In this document: piece by piece, positions 1 through 7,906 of the stretch | How positions within the stretch are numbered: the first letter of the stretch is position 1 | Layout of the letters: each line of letters begins with the position of its first letter | NCBI GenBank assembly: GCA_040756995.1 | Contig: JBFLYK010000010.1 | Coordinates: forward strand, 62,001 to 126,000 | Source: BP-133 sp040756995 | Lineage (GTDB): Bacteria; Actinomycetota; Acidimicrobiia; IMCC26256; BP-133 | Direction: 5' to 3' | DNA: 64,000 nucleotides | Position numbers and translations under genes: made by a program | The notes under the pieces: model-generated | Database searches by the model: none | The model's input: the letters and a program-made list of their open reading frames with translations, nothing else | Told to the model about the DNA's origin: nothing

Positions 1-558
1 GCCGTCGTCGGCCACCACGACCTGCACCGGCCGGCCGCCGAGCCCGCCCCGGTCGTTGAGCGCCTTGGCCCACACCCGCACCGCCAGCGGACCGCCCTGC
101 ATCGCCGCCCCGACCGGCCCGGACAGCGTCCCCACGCTGCCGATGACGACCGGCGTTGCGGGCCGCGGTCCGTTCTCGACCGCCATGGCGGGCACGCTCC
201 CGGCCACCTTCGGAGGAGCGCCGGAGGCGGCGGTCGCCGGGCCTTCGGCCGTCCGGGTCCGGTGGGCGGGACCCGGCGGGGCCGGTGCCGTTCGCCCGGA
301 GCCGCCGACGGCGAGTCCGCTCCCGACAGGGCCGGTGCCGGACCCGGACGCGGGCGCCGAGCCAGCTCGCGTCGAGGTACCGATGGTGGTGGTCGTCGTC
401 GTCCGTCCGGCGTCGATGCCCGGAGAGGGGACCGCCGTCCCGACGGTCGTCGGCTCGCCGGGCCACCCCAGCGTCCGCTGCAACTGCTCCCGTGGGACCC
501 GCGACCCGCACCCGGCCAAGAGGACCGCAGCCAGCATCACCCGCGCCAACACCCGCAT
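1..558 (-). CDS. ABC transporter substrate-binding lipoprotein, N-terminal part (runs off the left edge)
   Basis: These are the first 186 codons of a secreted receptor of the branched-chain amino acid/amide type (Peripla_BP_6-like). Seen: a short basic n-region, a hydrophobic core and lipobox LLAGC with the lipidated Cys at residue 17. A Pro/Ala/Thr/Gly-rich linker of about 115 residues follows. The domain then opens with VVIGSVGTLSGPVG and LNDRGGLGGRPVQVVVADD, the usual start of such receptors. The long linker is unusual and probably lets the domain stand off the membrane. The ATG lies only three bases after the 3' end of a tRNA gene, so no separate ribosome-binding site is possible; GTG at codon 3 is an alternative. 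The ligand is unknown. A second receptor of this family lies in the Liv operon at 12.8 kb. Confidence 0.8.
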   Translation of the reverse strand, partial: MRVLARVMLAAVLLAGCGSRVPREQLQRTLGWPGEPTTVGTAVPSPGIDAGRTTTTTTIGTSTRAGSAPASGSGTGPVGSGLAVGGSGRTAPAPPGPAHRTRTAEGPATAASGAPPKVAGSVPAMAVENGPRPATPVVIGSVGTLSGPVGAAMQGGPLAVRVWAKALNDRGGLGGRPVQVVVADDG

Positions 559-561
559 CGG

Positions 562-634
562 TGGGCTCGGCAGGGATCGAACCTGCGACCAAGGGATTAT
601 GAGTCCCCCGCTCTGACCGCTGAGCTACGAGCCC
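562..634 (-). tRNA. tRNA-Met (anticodon CAT)
   Basis: The minus strand folds into a cloverleaf with acceptor stem GGGCTCG/CGAGCCC, D-arm GCTCAGCGGTCAGAGC, anticodon loop CTCATAA and T-arm with GGTTCGATCC. The anticodon CAT reads Met, or Ile2 if the C is modified to lysidine; the sequence alone does not decide. No complete 3' CCA is encoded. The downstream lipoprotein gene begins three bases later. Confidence 0.9.
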
Positions 635-829
635 GGTGCTGGAACAGCAGCGTACGAGTTTCGCCGGGACGAATTGGGCAGTTTGGGCCCTTTGTCACGG
701 GACCGTCATTGACTTTCGCCGACGAACACGCAGCGTGGCGAAGGGATTCAGGTGGATCGCGGTGAATTGGGGGTGAACGGGTCGATCCGCCCGAAGCGCC
801 AGGTTTTGTCCAGAAGGGGTGGTTTCGTC

Positions 830-3181
830 ATGTCCAGCTGCGGGCGCCGCGGTTCAGACCGGCGCGTCGGAGTACTGGCGCTGCTGACGGTCTCAGTGCT
901 GATCGCCGCCGCCCAGCAACCGCTCACGGCGGCGTCGAAGAAGAGGACCCGCGCCAATGTGCCGGTCGCTCCCGCTCCCGCACCGCCGGTTCCGGTGGCG
1001 CCCGCCGCCGGGCCGGCCGCCCTGCCCGCGACGGCGGATGCCGGCTACTGGCTCGTCGGCAGCGACGGTGGCGTCTACAACTACGGCTCCGCCCCGTTCA
1101 AGGGTTCGACGGGCGCCATGAAGCTCAACAAACCGGTCGTCGGCATGGCGCCCACCCCGAGCGGGCAGGGGTACTGGCTCGTGGCCTCCGACGGCGGCAT
1201 CTTCTCCTTCGGCGACGCGACCTTCCGTGGTTCGACCGGCGCCATCAAGCTCAACAAGCCGATCGTCGGAATGGCCTCGACGCCGAGCGGCGCCGGCTAC
1301 TGGCTCGTGGCCTCCGACGGCGGGATCTTCGCCTTCGGGGACGCCGCCTTCAAAGGCTCCACCGGCGCCATCACGCTGAACAAGCCGATCGTCGGGATGG
1401 CGCCCACCGGCAGCGGGCAGGGCTACTGGCTGGTCGCCTCCGACGGCGGGATCTTCGCCTTCGGTGACGCGGCATTCGCCGGCTCCACCGGCAACCTCAA
1501 GCTCGTCCGGCCCATCACCGGCATGGCCGCCACGCCGGGCGGGCGGGGCTACTGGCTGACGGCGTCCGACGGCGGGCTCTTCGCCTTCGGTGACGCCCGG
1601 TTCTTCGGGACCGCCCGCGACCGCCTTTCCACCCCGGACGCCGGCCGGGGCGTCGTGGCCATCGTCCCGACGAAGTCCGGCGCCGGCTACTGGCAGGTGG
1701 CCGCCTCGGGCAGGGTGTTTCCCTTCGGGGACGCCCCCCTGCTCGGCGCACCGGCGGGAGTCCGGGCCGGCATCGTCGGGATGGCCGCTCGTGTCGCCGT
1801 TCCCGGCCCGGTGCCGGTGAAGCCGGCGGTGCCGCCGGTCGGTCCCACCGGCCCGACGCCCCAGCGCTTCGCCTCCGCCCACAAGCCGACGTGGGGCACC
1901 AGCCCGTCCGAGGTGGAGAAGGACAAGGCCGGTCGGGCCCTGGCCGTGGCCGAGGCCGGGAACCGGGTGTTCATCGGCGGCGAGTTCGCCGGCATGGTGC
2001 CCCCGGCCTCGACCCGCAAAGCGGCGGCGGCGGCGCCCATCACGCCCCGCCCCTACCTCGCCGCCGTCGACGCCAACACCGGGGCGCTGCTCGACTGGAC
2101 CGTCAGTCCCGACGACGCCGTGCTGGCCCTGGCGGTCTCGGCCGACCGCCGCACGCTCTATGTGGGCGGGCGCTTCAGCAACATCGCCGGCGCTCCGGCG
2201 GCTCACCTCGCCGCCATTGACATCGAGACCCGCACCCTGCGAGCCGGCTTCAACCCGCCCCGCGTCAGCGACCCGGTCAAGTCGATGGTGCTGCATGGCA
2301 ACACGCTCTACATCGGCGGTGAGTTCCACCGGGTCGGCGACGCCGACCGGGCCCAGCTCGCCGCGCTCGACGCGACGACGGGCGCCCTCCGGGATGGCTT
2401 CGTCCCGCCGGAAAACGAAGGCGGGTACTTCCAGGGCCAAAGCGGCCGCGAGGTCGACAGCGGCAGTAACGACGGGTCGGTCCAGGACCTCGGCATCACC
2501 GCCGACGGCCGGTACCTGGTGGCCGGGGGCGACTTCCTTGACTTCGGCGGCCGCAGCGGGCTCCTGGTGGTGGACGGCGCCACCGGCCAGCCGGCGGCCT
2601 GGCAGCCGGCCATCGACCGGCCGGTCCACGGCCTGACCATGTGGCCGGGGGACAGCCGCACGTTCTTCGTCGCCACCGGTGGGACGGGCGGGCAGGTGCA
2701 GGCCTTCCGCATTCAGGACGGCGGGCCGGCTGCGGTCGACGACGATGACGACGACAGCGACGACGACGGTGACGACGACGACCGTCGCCGGCGCCGGAGC
2801 GGGCGTTCGAGCGACTCGGACGACCCCGACGGCGGCGAGCCGCTGTGGATCCACAAGACCGACGGCGACGCCGAGGACGTGGTGGCGACGACCGAGCGCG
2901 TGATCCTCGTCGGCCACTACGACTACGTCCTCGGGGACAACACCGTCTGCGGGAGCAGCGCGTGCGCGGGAGGCAAGCCGGGCGACGTGCCGAATCGCCA
3001 CATCTCGGTGTTCGAGCCGGCGGGCGGGGCCCACGACCTGTCGTTCACCGCCCAGCTGAATACGCCGCAGGGGCCCTACGCCGCGCTGATCGGTGCCCGG
3101 AGCCTCTACGTCGTTGGTGACTTCACCGAAGCGAACGGGACGCCTCAGCCCGGCTTCGTGCAGTTCCCGGCTATCGGGTAG
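830..3181 (+). CDS. Secreted protein: six 42-residue GYWLVASDGG repeats plus beta-propeller domain
   Basis: A 783-residue exported protein of unknown function. The ATG at 830 follows GAAGGGG and gives a signal peptide with a basic start (CGRRGSDRR) and a hydrophobic core. After a Pro/Ala/Val linker come six tandem units (about residues 72-322) built on GYWLVASDGGIFxFGDAxFxGSTG, likely small beta-blades. The rest carries delta-60/PQQ-like repeats (LAAVDANTGAL, LYVGGRFSNIAG, LAALDATTGAL), typical of a beta-propeller. An Asp-only stretch followed by an Arg-rich stretch near residue 640 breaks the last part. The same 42-residue unit ends the protein at 44.6-48.1 kb. It converges on the calcium-repeat gene. 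Probably a cell-surface or extracellular binding protein; no enzyme motif seen. Confidence 0.8.
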   Translation: MSSCGRRGSDRRVGVLALLTVSVLIAAAQQPLTAASKKRTRANVPVAPAPAPPVPVAPAAGPAALPATADAGYWLVGSDGGVYNYGSAPFKGSTGAMKLNKPVVGMAPTPSGQGYWLVASDGGIFSFGDATFRGSTGAIKLNKPIVGMASTPSGAGYWLVASDGGIFAFGDAAFKGSTGAITLNKPIVGMAPTGSGQGYWLVASDGGIFAFGDAAFAGSTGNLKLVRPITGMAATPGGRGYWLTASDGGLFAFGDARFFGTARDRLSTPDAGRGVVAIVPTKSGAGYWQVAASGRVFPFGDAPLLGAPAGVRAGIVGMAARVAVPGPVPVKPAVPPVGPTGPTPQRFASAHKPTWGTSPSEVEKDKAGRALAVAEAGNRVFIGGEFAGMVPPASTRKAAAAAPITPRPYLAAVDANTGALLDWTVSPDDAVLALAVSADRRTLYVGGRFSNIAGAPAAHLAAIDIETRTLRAGFNPPRVSDPVKSMVLHGNTLYIGGEFHRVGDADRAQLAALDATTGALRDGFVPPENEGGYFQGQSGREVDSGSNDGSVQDLGITADGRYLVAGGDFLDFGGRSGLLVVDGATGQPAAWQPAIDRPVHGLTMWPGDSRTFFVATGGTGGQVQAFRIQDGGPAAVDDDDDDSDDDGDDDDRRRRRSGRSSDSDDPDGGEPLWIHKTDGDAEDVVATTERVILVGHYDYVLGDNTVCGSSACAGGKPGDVPNRHISVFEPAGGAHDLSFTAQLNTPQGPYAALIGARSLYVVGDFTEANGTPQPGFVQFPAIG
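1043..1797 (+). repeat. Six tandem in-frame coding repeats, period 126 bp (42 codons)
   Basis: Units start with the GYW codons at 1043, 1169, 1295, 1421, 1547 and 1685. The first four are exactly 126 bp, the fifth 138 bp, and the sixth is degenerate. They encode the GYWLVASDGG module and resemble in DNA and protein the array at 47341-48081. Confidence 0.9.
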
Positions 3182-3187
3182 CTGACC

Positions 3188-3202
3188 GCGGCCACCGGCC
3201 GC
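3188..3202. terminator. Possible bidirectional terminator between convergent genes
   Basis: A perfect inverted repeat, GCGGCC-ACC-GGCCGC, lies in the 26-bp gap between the two convergent stop codons, followed by a second palindromic GCCGGC pair. There is no T-run, so it is a weak candidate. Confidence 0.35.
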
Positions 3203-3207
3203 CGGCC

Positions 3208-4899
3208 CTAGCCGGCGTCGAGGTAGTTGGGCGCCCCGTCGGCGTCGTCGTCGCCCGCGCCCTCTTCGGCGTCGGGTTTGCCGTCTCCGTCGCTGTCGGT
3301 GTCCCGGAAGCTGGGGGCCTTGTCTCCGTCGGGGTCGGACGCCCCTTCGGTGGCGTCGGGGATGTTGTCGGCGTCGCTGTCGGCGTCCCGGAAGTCGGGG
3401 GTCTTGTCCCGGTCGCTGTCGAACGTGCCCTCGAGGCGGTCGGGGAGTCCATCGCCGTCGCTGTCCATCGAGACCCGATCGTGCAACCCGTCGTTGTTGG
3501 TGTCGGCCGTGCCCTCGATCGTGTCGTGGATCTTGTCGTTGTCGGTGTCGTAGTCGACGCGATCGGGCGTGCCGTCGTTGTCGACGTCGGCATCGGGGTT
3601 GGGAAGACCTTCCACGGAATCGGGGATCCCGTCGTCATCGCTGTCGGGGTCGAAGCAGTTCCGGTTGGCGTCGCCGTCGGTGTCGCCCGTGCCTTCCACC
3701 CGGTCGCTGATGCCGTCGCCATCGCTGTCGGCGTCGAGGTAGTTCGGCGTACCGTCCCCGTCGACGTCGGCGACGGCGCCTTCGGCGAGGTCGGAGAGCG
3801 AATCGCCGTCGCTGTCGGGGTCGGCCGAGTTGGCCACGCCGTCCTTGTCGACATCGCCGTCACCCTCGACCAGGGCGGGGATGTTGTCGCCGTCGTCGTC
3901 GGGGTCGACCGTGGTCGGCAGCGTGTCGTTGTCCTGGTCGGTGACGCCCTCGTCCTTGTCGGCCAGGCCATTGCCGTTGCTGTCATCGTCGAGGTAGTTG
4001 GCCTTGTCGTCGCCGTCGATGTCGGCTGCACCCTCGACGGTGTCGGGCAGGCCGTCGCCGTCGCTGTCGCGGTCGAGGTAGTCCGCAACTCCGTCCCGGT
4101 CGCTGTCGATCGGCGCATCGGGGTTGGGTCCGACCTCGGTCTGATCGAGGATCAGGTCGCCGTCGCTGTCGGGGTCGCGGAAGTCGGGCAGCCCACCGCC
4201 GTCGCTGTCGACCGGCGCGGCCGGGTTGGGGCCGGCCTCGACGCGGTCGGGGATGGTGTCGTCGTCGCTGTCGCCGTCCCGGTAGTTCGGAAGGCCCCGG
4301 GCGGAGCTGGCGATGCTGCCTTCGAGCCGGTCGGGGACGCCGTCGCCGTCGGTGTCGGTGTCGCGGTAATCGGGGACTCCGTCGGCGTCGAGGTCGGCCG
4401 GCGGCCGGGTGGCCACCACCGACGGGTCCATGTCGTCGGGGACGCCGTCGTCGTCGAGGTCGGCGTCGCCCGCCTTCTCGGGGACCGGGCTGGCCTCGAC
4501 CCGGTCGGCGATCGCATCGGCGTCGCTGTCGGTGTCGAGGAAGTCGGCCACCCCGTCGGCGTCCGTGTCGACCGGCCCGCCGGGGTTGGCGCCCGCCTCG
4601 AGGTGGTCGGGGATGAAGTCCCCGTCGCTGTCGACGTCGCGGTAGGCGGGGAGCCCGTCGGCGTCCGGATCGGCGAGACGTTCGACGGCATCGGGCAACC
4701 CGTCGCCGTCGCTGTCGGGGTCGTCGTGGTCCGGTTTGCCGTCGGCGTCGGTGTCGGCCGTGCCTTCGACGGCGTCGTATATCCCGTCCCGGTCAGCGTC
4801 CACAGGGGCGGCGCCGGCGCCGGCCACCTGCCATGAGGCACTGAGAACGAGGAGGAAGGCGGAAAGTAGTGGCAGAAGCTTCGAGCGGCCTTTGAACAA
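3208..4899 (-). CDS. Secreted thrombospondin type 3-like calcium-binding repeat protein
   Basis: A 563-residue exported acidic protein. TTG at 4899 is chosen because GGGGAGGAG lies seven bases upstream and it yields a good signal peptide (FKGRSK, then a Leu/Ala-rich core, cleavage near AGAGA). The mature part consists almost entirely of loops of the type DSDGDGxxD, D-x-D-x-DGxxN/D and DxxE, repeated about every 14-20 residues to the C-terminus. Such DxDxDG loops bind calcium in thrombospondin type 3 and OmpA-linker repeats. No LPxTG, membrane anchor or catalytic domain is seen, so it is probably released or held by calcium. An upstream in-frame TTG at 4923 is possible but lacks a ribosome-binding site. 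Confidence 0.8.
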   Translation of the reverse strand: MFKGRSKLLPLLSAFLLVLSASWQVAGAGAAPVDADRDGIYDAVEGTADTDADGKPDHDDPDSDGDGLPDAVERLADPDADGLPAYRDVDSDGDFIPDHLEAGANPGGPVDTDADGVADFLDTDSDADAIADRVEASPVPEKAGDADLDDDGVPDDMDPSVVATRPPADLDADGVPDYRDTDTDGDGVPDRLEGSIASSARGLPNYRDGDSDDDTIPDRVEAGPNPAAPVDSDGGGLPDFRDPDSDGDLILDQTEVGPNPDAPIDSDRDGVADYLDRDSDGDGLPDTVEGAADIDGDDKANYLDDDSNGNGLADKDEGVTDQDNDTLPTTVDPDDDGDNIPALVEGDGDVDKDGVANSADPDSDGDSLSDLAEGAVADVDGDGTPNYLDADSDGDGISDRVEGTGDTDGDANRNCFDPDSDDDGIPDSVEGLPNPDADVDNDGTPDRVDYDTDNDKIHDTIEGTADTNNDGLHDRVSMDSDGDGLPDRLEGTFDSDRDKTPDFRDADSDADNIPDATEGASDPDGDKAPSFRDTDSDGDGKPDAEEGAGDDDADGAPNYLDAG

Positions 4900-4996
4900 G
4901 TGGTCTCCTCCCCGAATCCTCAAAGTCTTTCAGAGTCCGTTCGGGCGGACAAAAGACGAGGACGGCGGCGGAGGGAGCCGCTGAGAAGAATTTCAG

Positions 4997-5069
4997 CTCC
5001 GGGGGGGAGACTCGAACTCCCGACCAAGCGCTTAACAGGCGCCCGCTCTGCCGACTGAGCTACCCCGGA
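4997..5069 (-). tRNA. tRNA-Asn (anticodon GTT)
   Basis: The minus strand has acceptor stem TCCGGGG/CCCCGGA, D-arm GCTCAGTCGGCAGAGC, anticodon loop CTGTTAA (anticodon GTT, Asn) and T-arm GGGAGTTCGAGTCTCCC. The discriminator base is G and no CCA is encoded. Confidence 0.92.
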
Positions 5070-5091
5070 AGGATCTTGCCGAGACTATATC

Positions 5092-5109
5092 GTCGCCGCT
5101 GCCGGCGAC
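5092..5109. terminator. Hairpin after the acetyl-CoA synthetase-like gene
   Basis: A perfect 7-bp stem, GTCGCCG-CTGC-CGGCGAC, lies 25 bp past the stop of the leftward gene and before the tRNA. No T-run is present. Confidence 0.35.
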
Positions 5110-5133
5110 CTTGAGCCGGGATGTCCCATCTGG

Positions 5134-6984
5134 TCACTCGGTGGCGGTGGCGGCCGCCGCCAGCTGGGCGGCGGTGACGGTGAACCACTCGGCCGGATTG
5201 GCCGTGCAGAGAAGCCGGAGGGCCCGCCGGCGGGCCTCGGCCGGCAGGTCAGCGGGGAAGGACTCCACGAACGCCACCGTACGGGGCCGGGCCAGGCCGC
5301 CGATCGCGTCGTGCACGAAGCTGCGCAGCTCCCGGGCCAGAAGCTCGCCGGGTTCGGCCTTCGGATCGAGGACCACGCCGGCGCACAGCGCCTGGCCCCG
5401 CCGCTCGTCGGGCACGGCGATCACCTCGACGTCGTCGAGCAGCGGATGTTCCTCCAGGATCCGGGCGACCTCGGTCAACGAGACCTGCTGGCCCGAGATG
5501 CTCACGACGGGATCCCGCCGCCCGAGCACCGTGAGGCGGCCGTCGGCTTCCCGCCGGGCGTCGTCGCCGGTGGCATAGGCACCGGGGTAGGCCGTCCACC
5601 ACGTGTCGGCCGGCGCCGGGCTGCCCTGGGCTTCGAGGAAGGCCCCGGGCCAGGGATGGCGGAGCACGAGTTCGCCGGTGGCGCCGGCGGCCACCGGCCG
5701 CCCTTCGGCGTCGAACACATCCAGCCCCGGGTCGGGAACCGGCGGCGCGGCGCTGGCGGGCGTCGTCGCCGGATCCGCTCCCGAGGCGGTCACCGGCACC
5801 AGACCGGCCAACTCCGTCTGCCCCCAGGCGTTGGCGATCCGCGCCCGTCCGCCACCCACCTCGAAGTCCAGCCAGTTCCGGGTCTCGGCGTCGATCCGCT
5901 CCCCGAGCGTGACGATCAGCCGCAACGAGCTCAGATCGGCCTGGGCCGGCGGCGAGTCGACCCACTGGCGCAGGTTGCGTACCACCGACGGTGTGGTCAC
6001 CAGAGCATTGACCCCGTACCGCTCGATGATCTCCCAGGCCCGCGACCGGGCCGGAACGTCGAGCGTCCCTTCGCTCATCACCGTCGTGGCCCCGCAGGCC
6101 AGCGGGCCGTAGACGCCGTGGCTCTGACCTCCGATCCAGGCGATCTCGGCCGCACACCAGAACACGTCGTCGGGCCCGGTGGTCAGCGCCCGCGAATGCA
6201 CCGTGGCCGCCGCCACCAGGTAGCCGCCCGTCCGGTGGACGATCCACGTCGGCCGGCCCCGCCGGTGGGCCAGGGGGACGATGAGCAGCGGATCGTCGGC
6301 CGCCATCGGGGCCGGTTCGCCGGCGGTGCCGGCGGGGGAGCGGCGGCTGCCCGGCCGGGGGGCGGCGACGAGATCGTGATACCAGCGGTCGCCCTCGTAC
6401 CAGGCGACGTCGACACCGACACGGCGGACGACAACGGTCGCCTCGACTCCGCTGGCCGCCGCCAACGCCTCGTCGGCCCGGCTCTTCGAGGGGACGATGA
6501 GGCCATGGCGGAAGGCGCCGTCCTGCGTCACGACCACCTTGGGCGCCAGGTCGGACAGGCGGTCGGCCAGCGCGTCGGCCGGCAGCGACGCCGGCAGGAC
6601 CCCGTGGACCGCGCCGAGCCGGGCGCAGGCCAGCATGGCCACCACCGTCTCGGGCAGCCAGCCGAGGTGCAGCGCCACCCGGTCGCCGGGGGCGACGCCG
6701 AGGCTCCGCAACGCCTCGGCGAACGAGACGACCTCGGCCTGCAACGCACCGTAGGTGATCGTGCGCCGGTCGCCCGTCTCACCCTCCCAGTAGATCGCCA
6801 CCTGATCGGCCCGGTCCGGCAGGTGACGATCGACACAGTTGACCGAAGCGTTGAGCCTCCCGCCCGGGAACCAGCTCCCTCCCGGGCGGTCATCGCGGTA
6901 CACGGCGTCCCAGCGGCGTTCCCAGCTCAGGGCCGAGGCGGCTTCCTCCCAGCCGGCCAGCGCCTCGGCGCGTCCCCCGCTCAT
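5134..6984 (-). CDS. Acetyl-CoA synthetase-like protein, probably catalytically dead
   Basis: 616 residues, near the full length of acetyl-CoA synthetases (about 640) and collinear with them: N-terminal cap, then RTGGYLVAAATVHSRA, DDVFWCAAEIAWIGGQSHGVYGPLACGATTV, NAWGQTELAG, YATGDDARR and GRRDPVVSISG. Two key parts are lost. The ATP phosphate-binding loop (normally YTSGSTGKPKG) reads PLAHRRGRPTW at residues 237-247. The C-terminal loop with the catalytic lysine (normally TRSGKIMRR) reads LPAEARRRAL at about 580-589. The family is known to need both for adenylation. The gene lies 28 bp downstream of the IclR regulator, likely one transcript, divergent from the Liv operon. A sensor or regulatory role is inference. 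Confidence 0.75.
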   Translation of the reverse strand: MSGGRAEALAGWEEAASALSWERRWDAVYRDDRPGGSWFPGGRLNASVNCVDRHLPDRADQVAIYWEGETGDRRTITYGALQAEVVSFAEALRSLGVAPGDRVALHLGWLPETVVAMLACARLGAVHGVLPASLPADALADRLSDLAPKVVVTQDGAFRHGLIVPSKSRADEALAAASGVEATVVVRRVGVDVAWYEGDRWYHDLVAAPRPGSRRSPAGTAGEPAPMAADDPLLIVPLAHRRGRPTWIVHRTGGYLVAAATVHSRALTTGPDDVFWCAAEIAWIGGQSHGVYGPLACGATTVMSEGTLDVPARSRAWEIIERYGVNALVTTPSVVRNLRQWVDSPPAQADLSSLRLIVTLGERIDAETRNWLDFEVGGGRARIANAWGQTELAGLVPVTASGADPATTPASAAPPVPDPGLDVFDAEGRPVAAGATGELVLRHPWPGAFLEAQGSPAPADTWWTAYPGAYATGDDARREADGRLTVLGRRDPVVSISGQQVSLTEVARILEEHPLLDDVEVIAVPDERRGQALCAGVVLDPKAEPGELLARELRSFVHDAIGGLARPRTVAFVESFPADLPAEARRRALRLLCTANPAEWFTVTAAQLAAAATATE

Positions 6985-7012
6985 CGGCGGTGCGCGGCAG
7001 CGGGCGCGGCCA

Positions 7013-7753
7013 TCATCCGCCGACCACGGCCCGGGCGGCGGCCCGGGCGGCCCGGATGAGCTGTGGCGCGACCTCGCTCTTCAGGACATCGTCGGAAAAG
7101 GCGGCCGGATCCCCCCGGGCACAGAGCGCGGCCCGCGCCCGCCCGGCGCCGTCCAGGACCGGAACCGCCACTTCGGTCATCGGCCGTTCGCCGTCCGGCC
7201 CGAGGAGCAGGAACGGCGCGTCGGCCCACACCCGCCGATCGCGGTTGGACGGGCGCGTGCGCCCACCGAGTGCCTCGGCCCACACCTCCGGCTCGCCCCG
7301 GGCCAGCAGCAAGCGCCCGGCGGCGGTGTCGAGCGCCTCGTGGACGCGATGGGACTCCCGGAACACTCCGCCGCCCTCCTCGCCGTCGACCCGATCGACA
7401 TAGATGATCGACGTCCGGACCAGCAGTGCCACCAGGATGGTGGTCTTCGTGGTGTCCCGGAGTTCCCGCAGGTACGGTGACAGGGCCCGGAGCGTCGGCA
7501 GCCGGTCCAGGTAGCGCTCCGAGAGCCGCACGATCTCGGGGCCGAGGCTGTAACGGGCGGAACGGGGATCCTGCTCCACGAGCCCGGCCAGGGCGAGGGA
7601 GCGCAACAGGCGGTGAACGGTCGGCAGCGACATGCCGGACCGCTCGGCCAGATCGGTCAGCTGGTTGTAGGCCGGCCCTTCCGCCAGGAGCGAGAGGAGA
7701 AGCGTGGCGTTGCGGACCGTGCCGAGCGTGCCCCGGTGGTCGTCGCCCTGCAT
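7013..7753 (-). CDS. IclR-family transcriptional regulator
   Basis: 246 residues with an N-terminal winged helix (about 10-70: NATLLLSLLAEGPAYNQL, MSLPTVHRLLRSLALAGLV) and a C-terminal effector domain (LRELRDTTKTTILVALLV, RVHEALDTAAGRLLLA, VAVPVLDGAGRARAAL). IclR proteins typically control nearby catabolic genes and bind small organic acids. The gene is divergent from the Liv/acyl-CoA ligase operon with about 150 bp between starts, and upstream of the synthetase-like gene, so it probably controls both. ATG at 7753 is chosen; an in-frame TTG at 7774 with GAAGG close upstream is an alternative. Confidence 0.88.
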   Translation of the reverse strand: MQGDDHRGTLGTVRNATLLLSLLAEGPAYNQLTDLAERSGMSLPTVHRLLRSLALAGLVEQDPRSARYSLGPEIVRLSERYLDRLPTLRALSPYLRELRDTTKTTILVALLVRTSIIYVDRVDGEEGGGVFRESHRVHEALDTAAGRLLLARGEPEVWAEALGGRTRPSNRDRRVWADAPFLLLGPDGERPMTEVAVPVLDGAGRARAALCARGDPAAFSDDVLKSEVAPQLIRAARAAARAVVGG

Positions 7754-7791
7754 GACCCGTAGGTTAACAGGCAAGACGCCTTCAGCACCCG

Positions 7792-7820
7792 GTACACGGT
7801 TTCACATAGTGGAAGTGTAC
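7792..7820. promoter_or_regulatory. Candidate IclR operator in the divergent intergenic region
   Basis: Perfect outer arms GTACAC (7792-7797) and GTGTAC (7815-7820) enclose an inner imperfect repeat, TTTCAC-ATA-GTGGAA (7800-7814). The site sits between the regulator start and the Liv operon start, where an autoregulated IclR protein would bind. Binding is inference. Confidence 0.45.
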
Positions 7821-7906
7821 GATGTCCCGGCTGCTGAGGCGGCTGACATTCGTGAACCTGCAACTTGAATAAGCTTTCGGACGAGTTTCCGTGGGGGGAG
7901 GTCGGG

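Noticed and set aside
680..700. TTTGTCACG-like string shared with 16473-16481 as a possible regulon motif
   Set aside because: Only two or three short matches in 64 kb; not enough to separate from chance and -35-like sequence.
1043..1797. 126-bp repeats considered as CRISPR or minisatellite
   Set aside because: They are in-frame coding repeats with protein-level conservation and no unique spacers.
893..3034. Long open frame on the minus strand opposite the first repeat protein
   Set aside because: Arg/Gly/His-rich shadow of a GC-rich gene; no ribosome-binding site, no family motif, and the plus strand has a clear signal peptide and repeats.
3481..4836. Plus-strand open frame of about 450 codons opposite the calcium-repeat gene
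   Set aside because: Val/Gly/Asp periodic shadow of the DxDxDG repeats; the minus strand has the signal peptide and ribosome-binding site.
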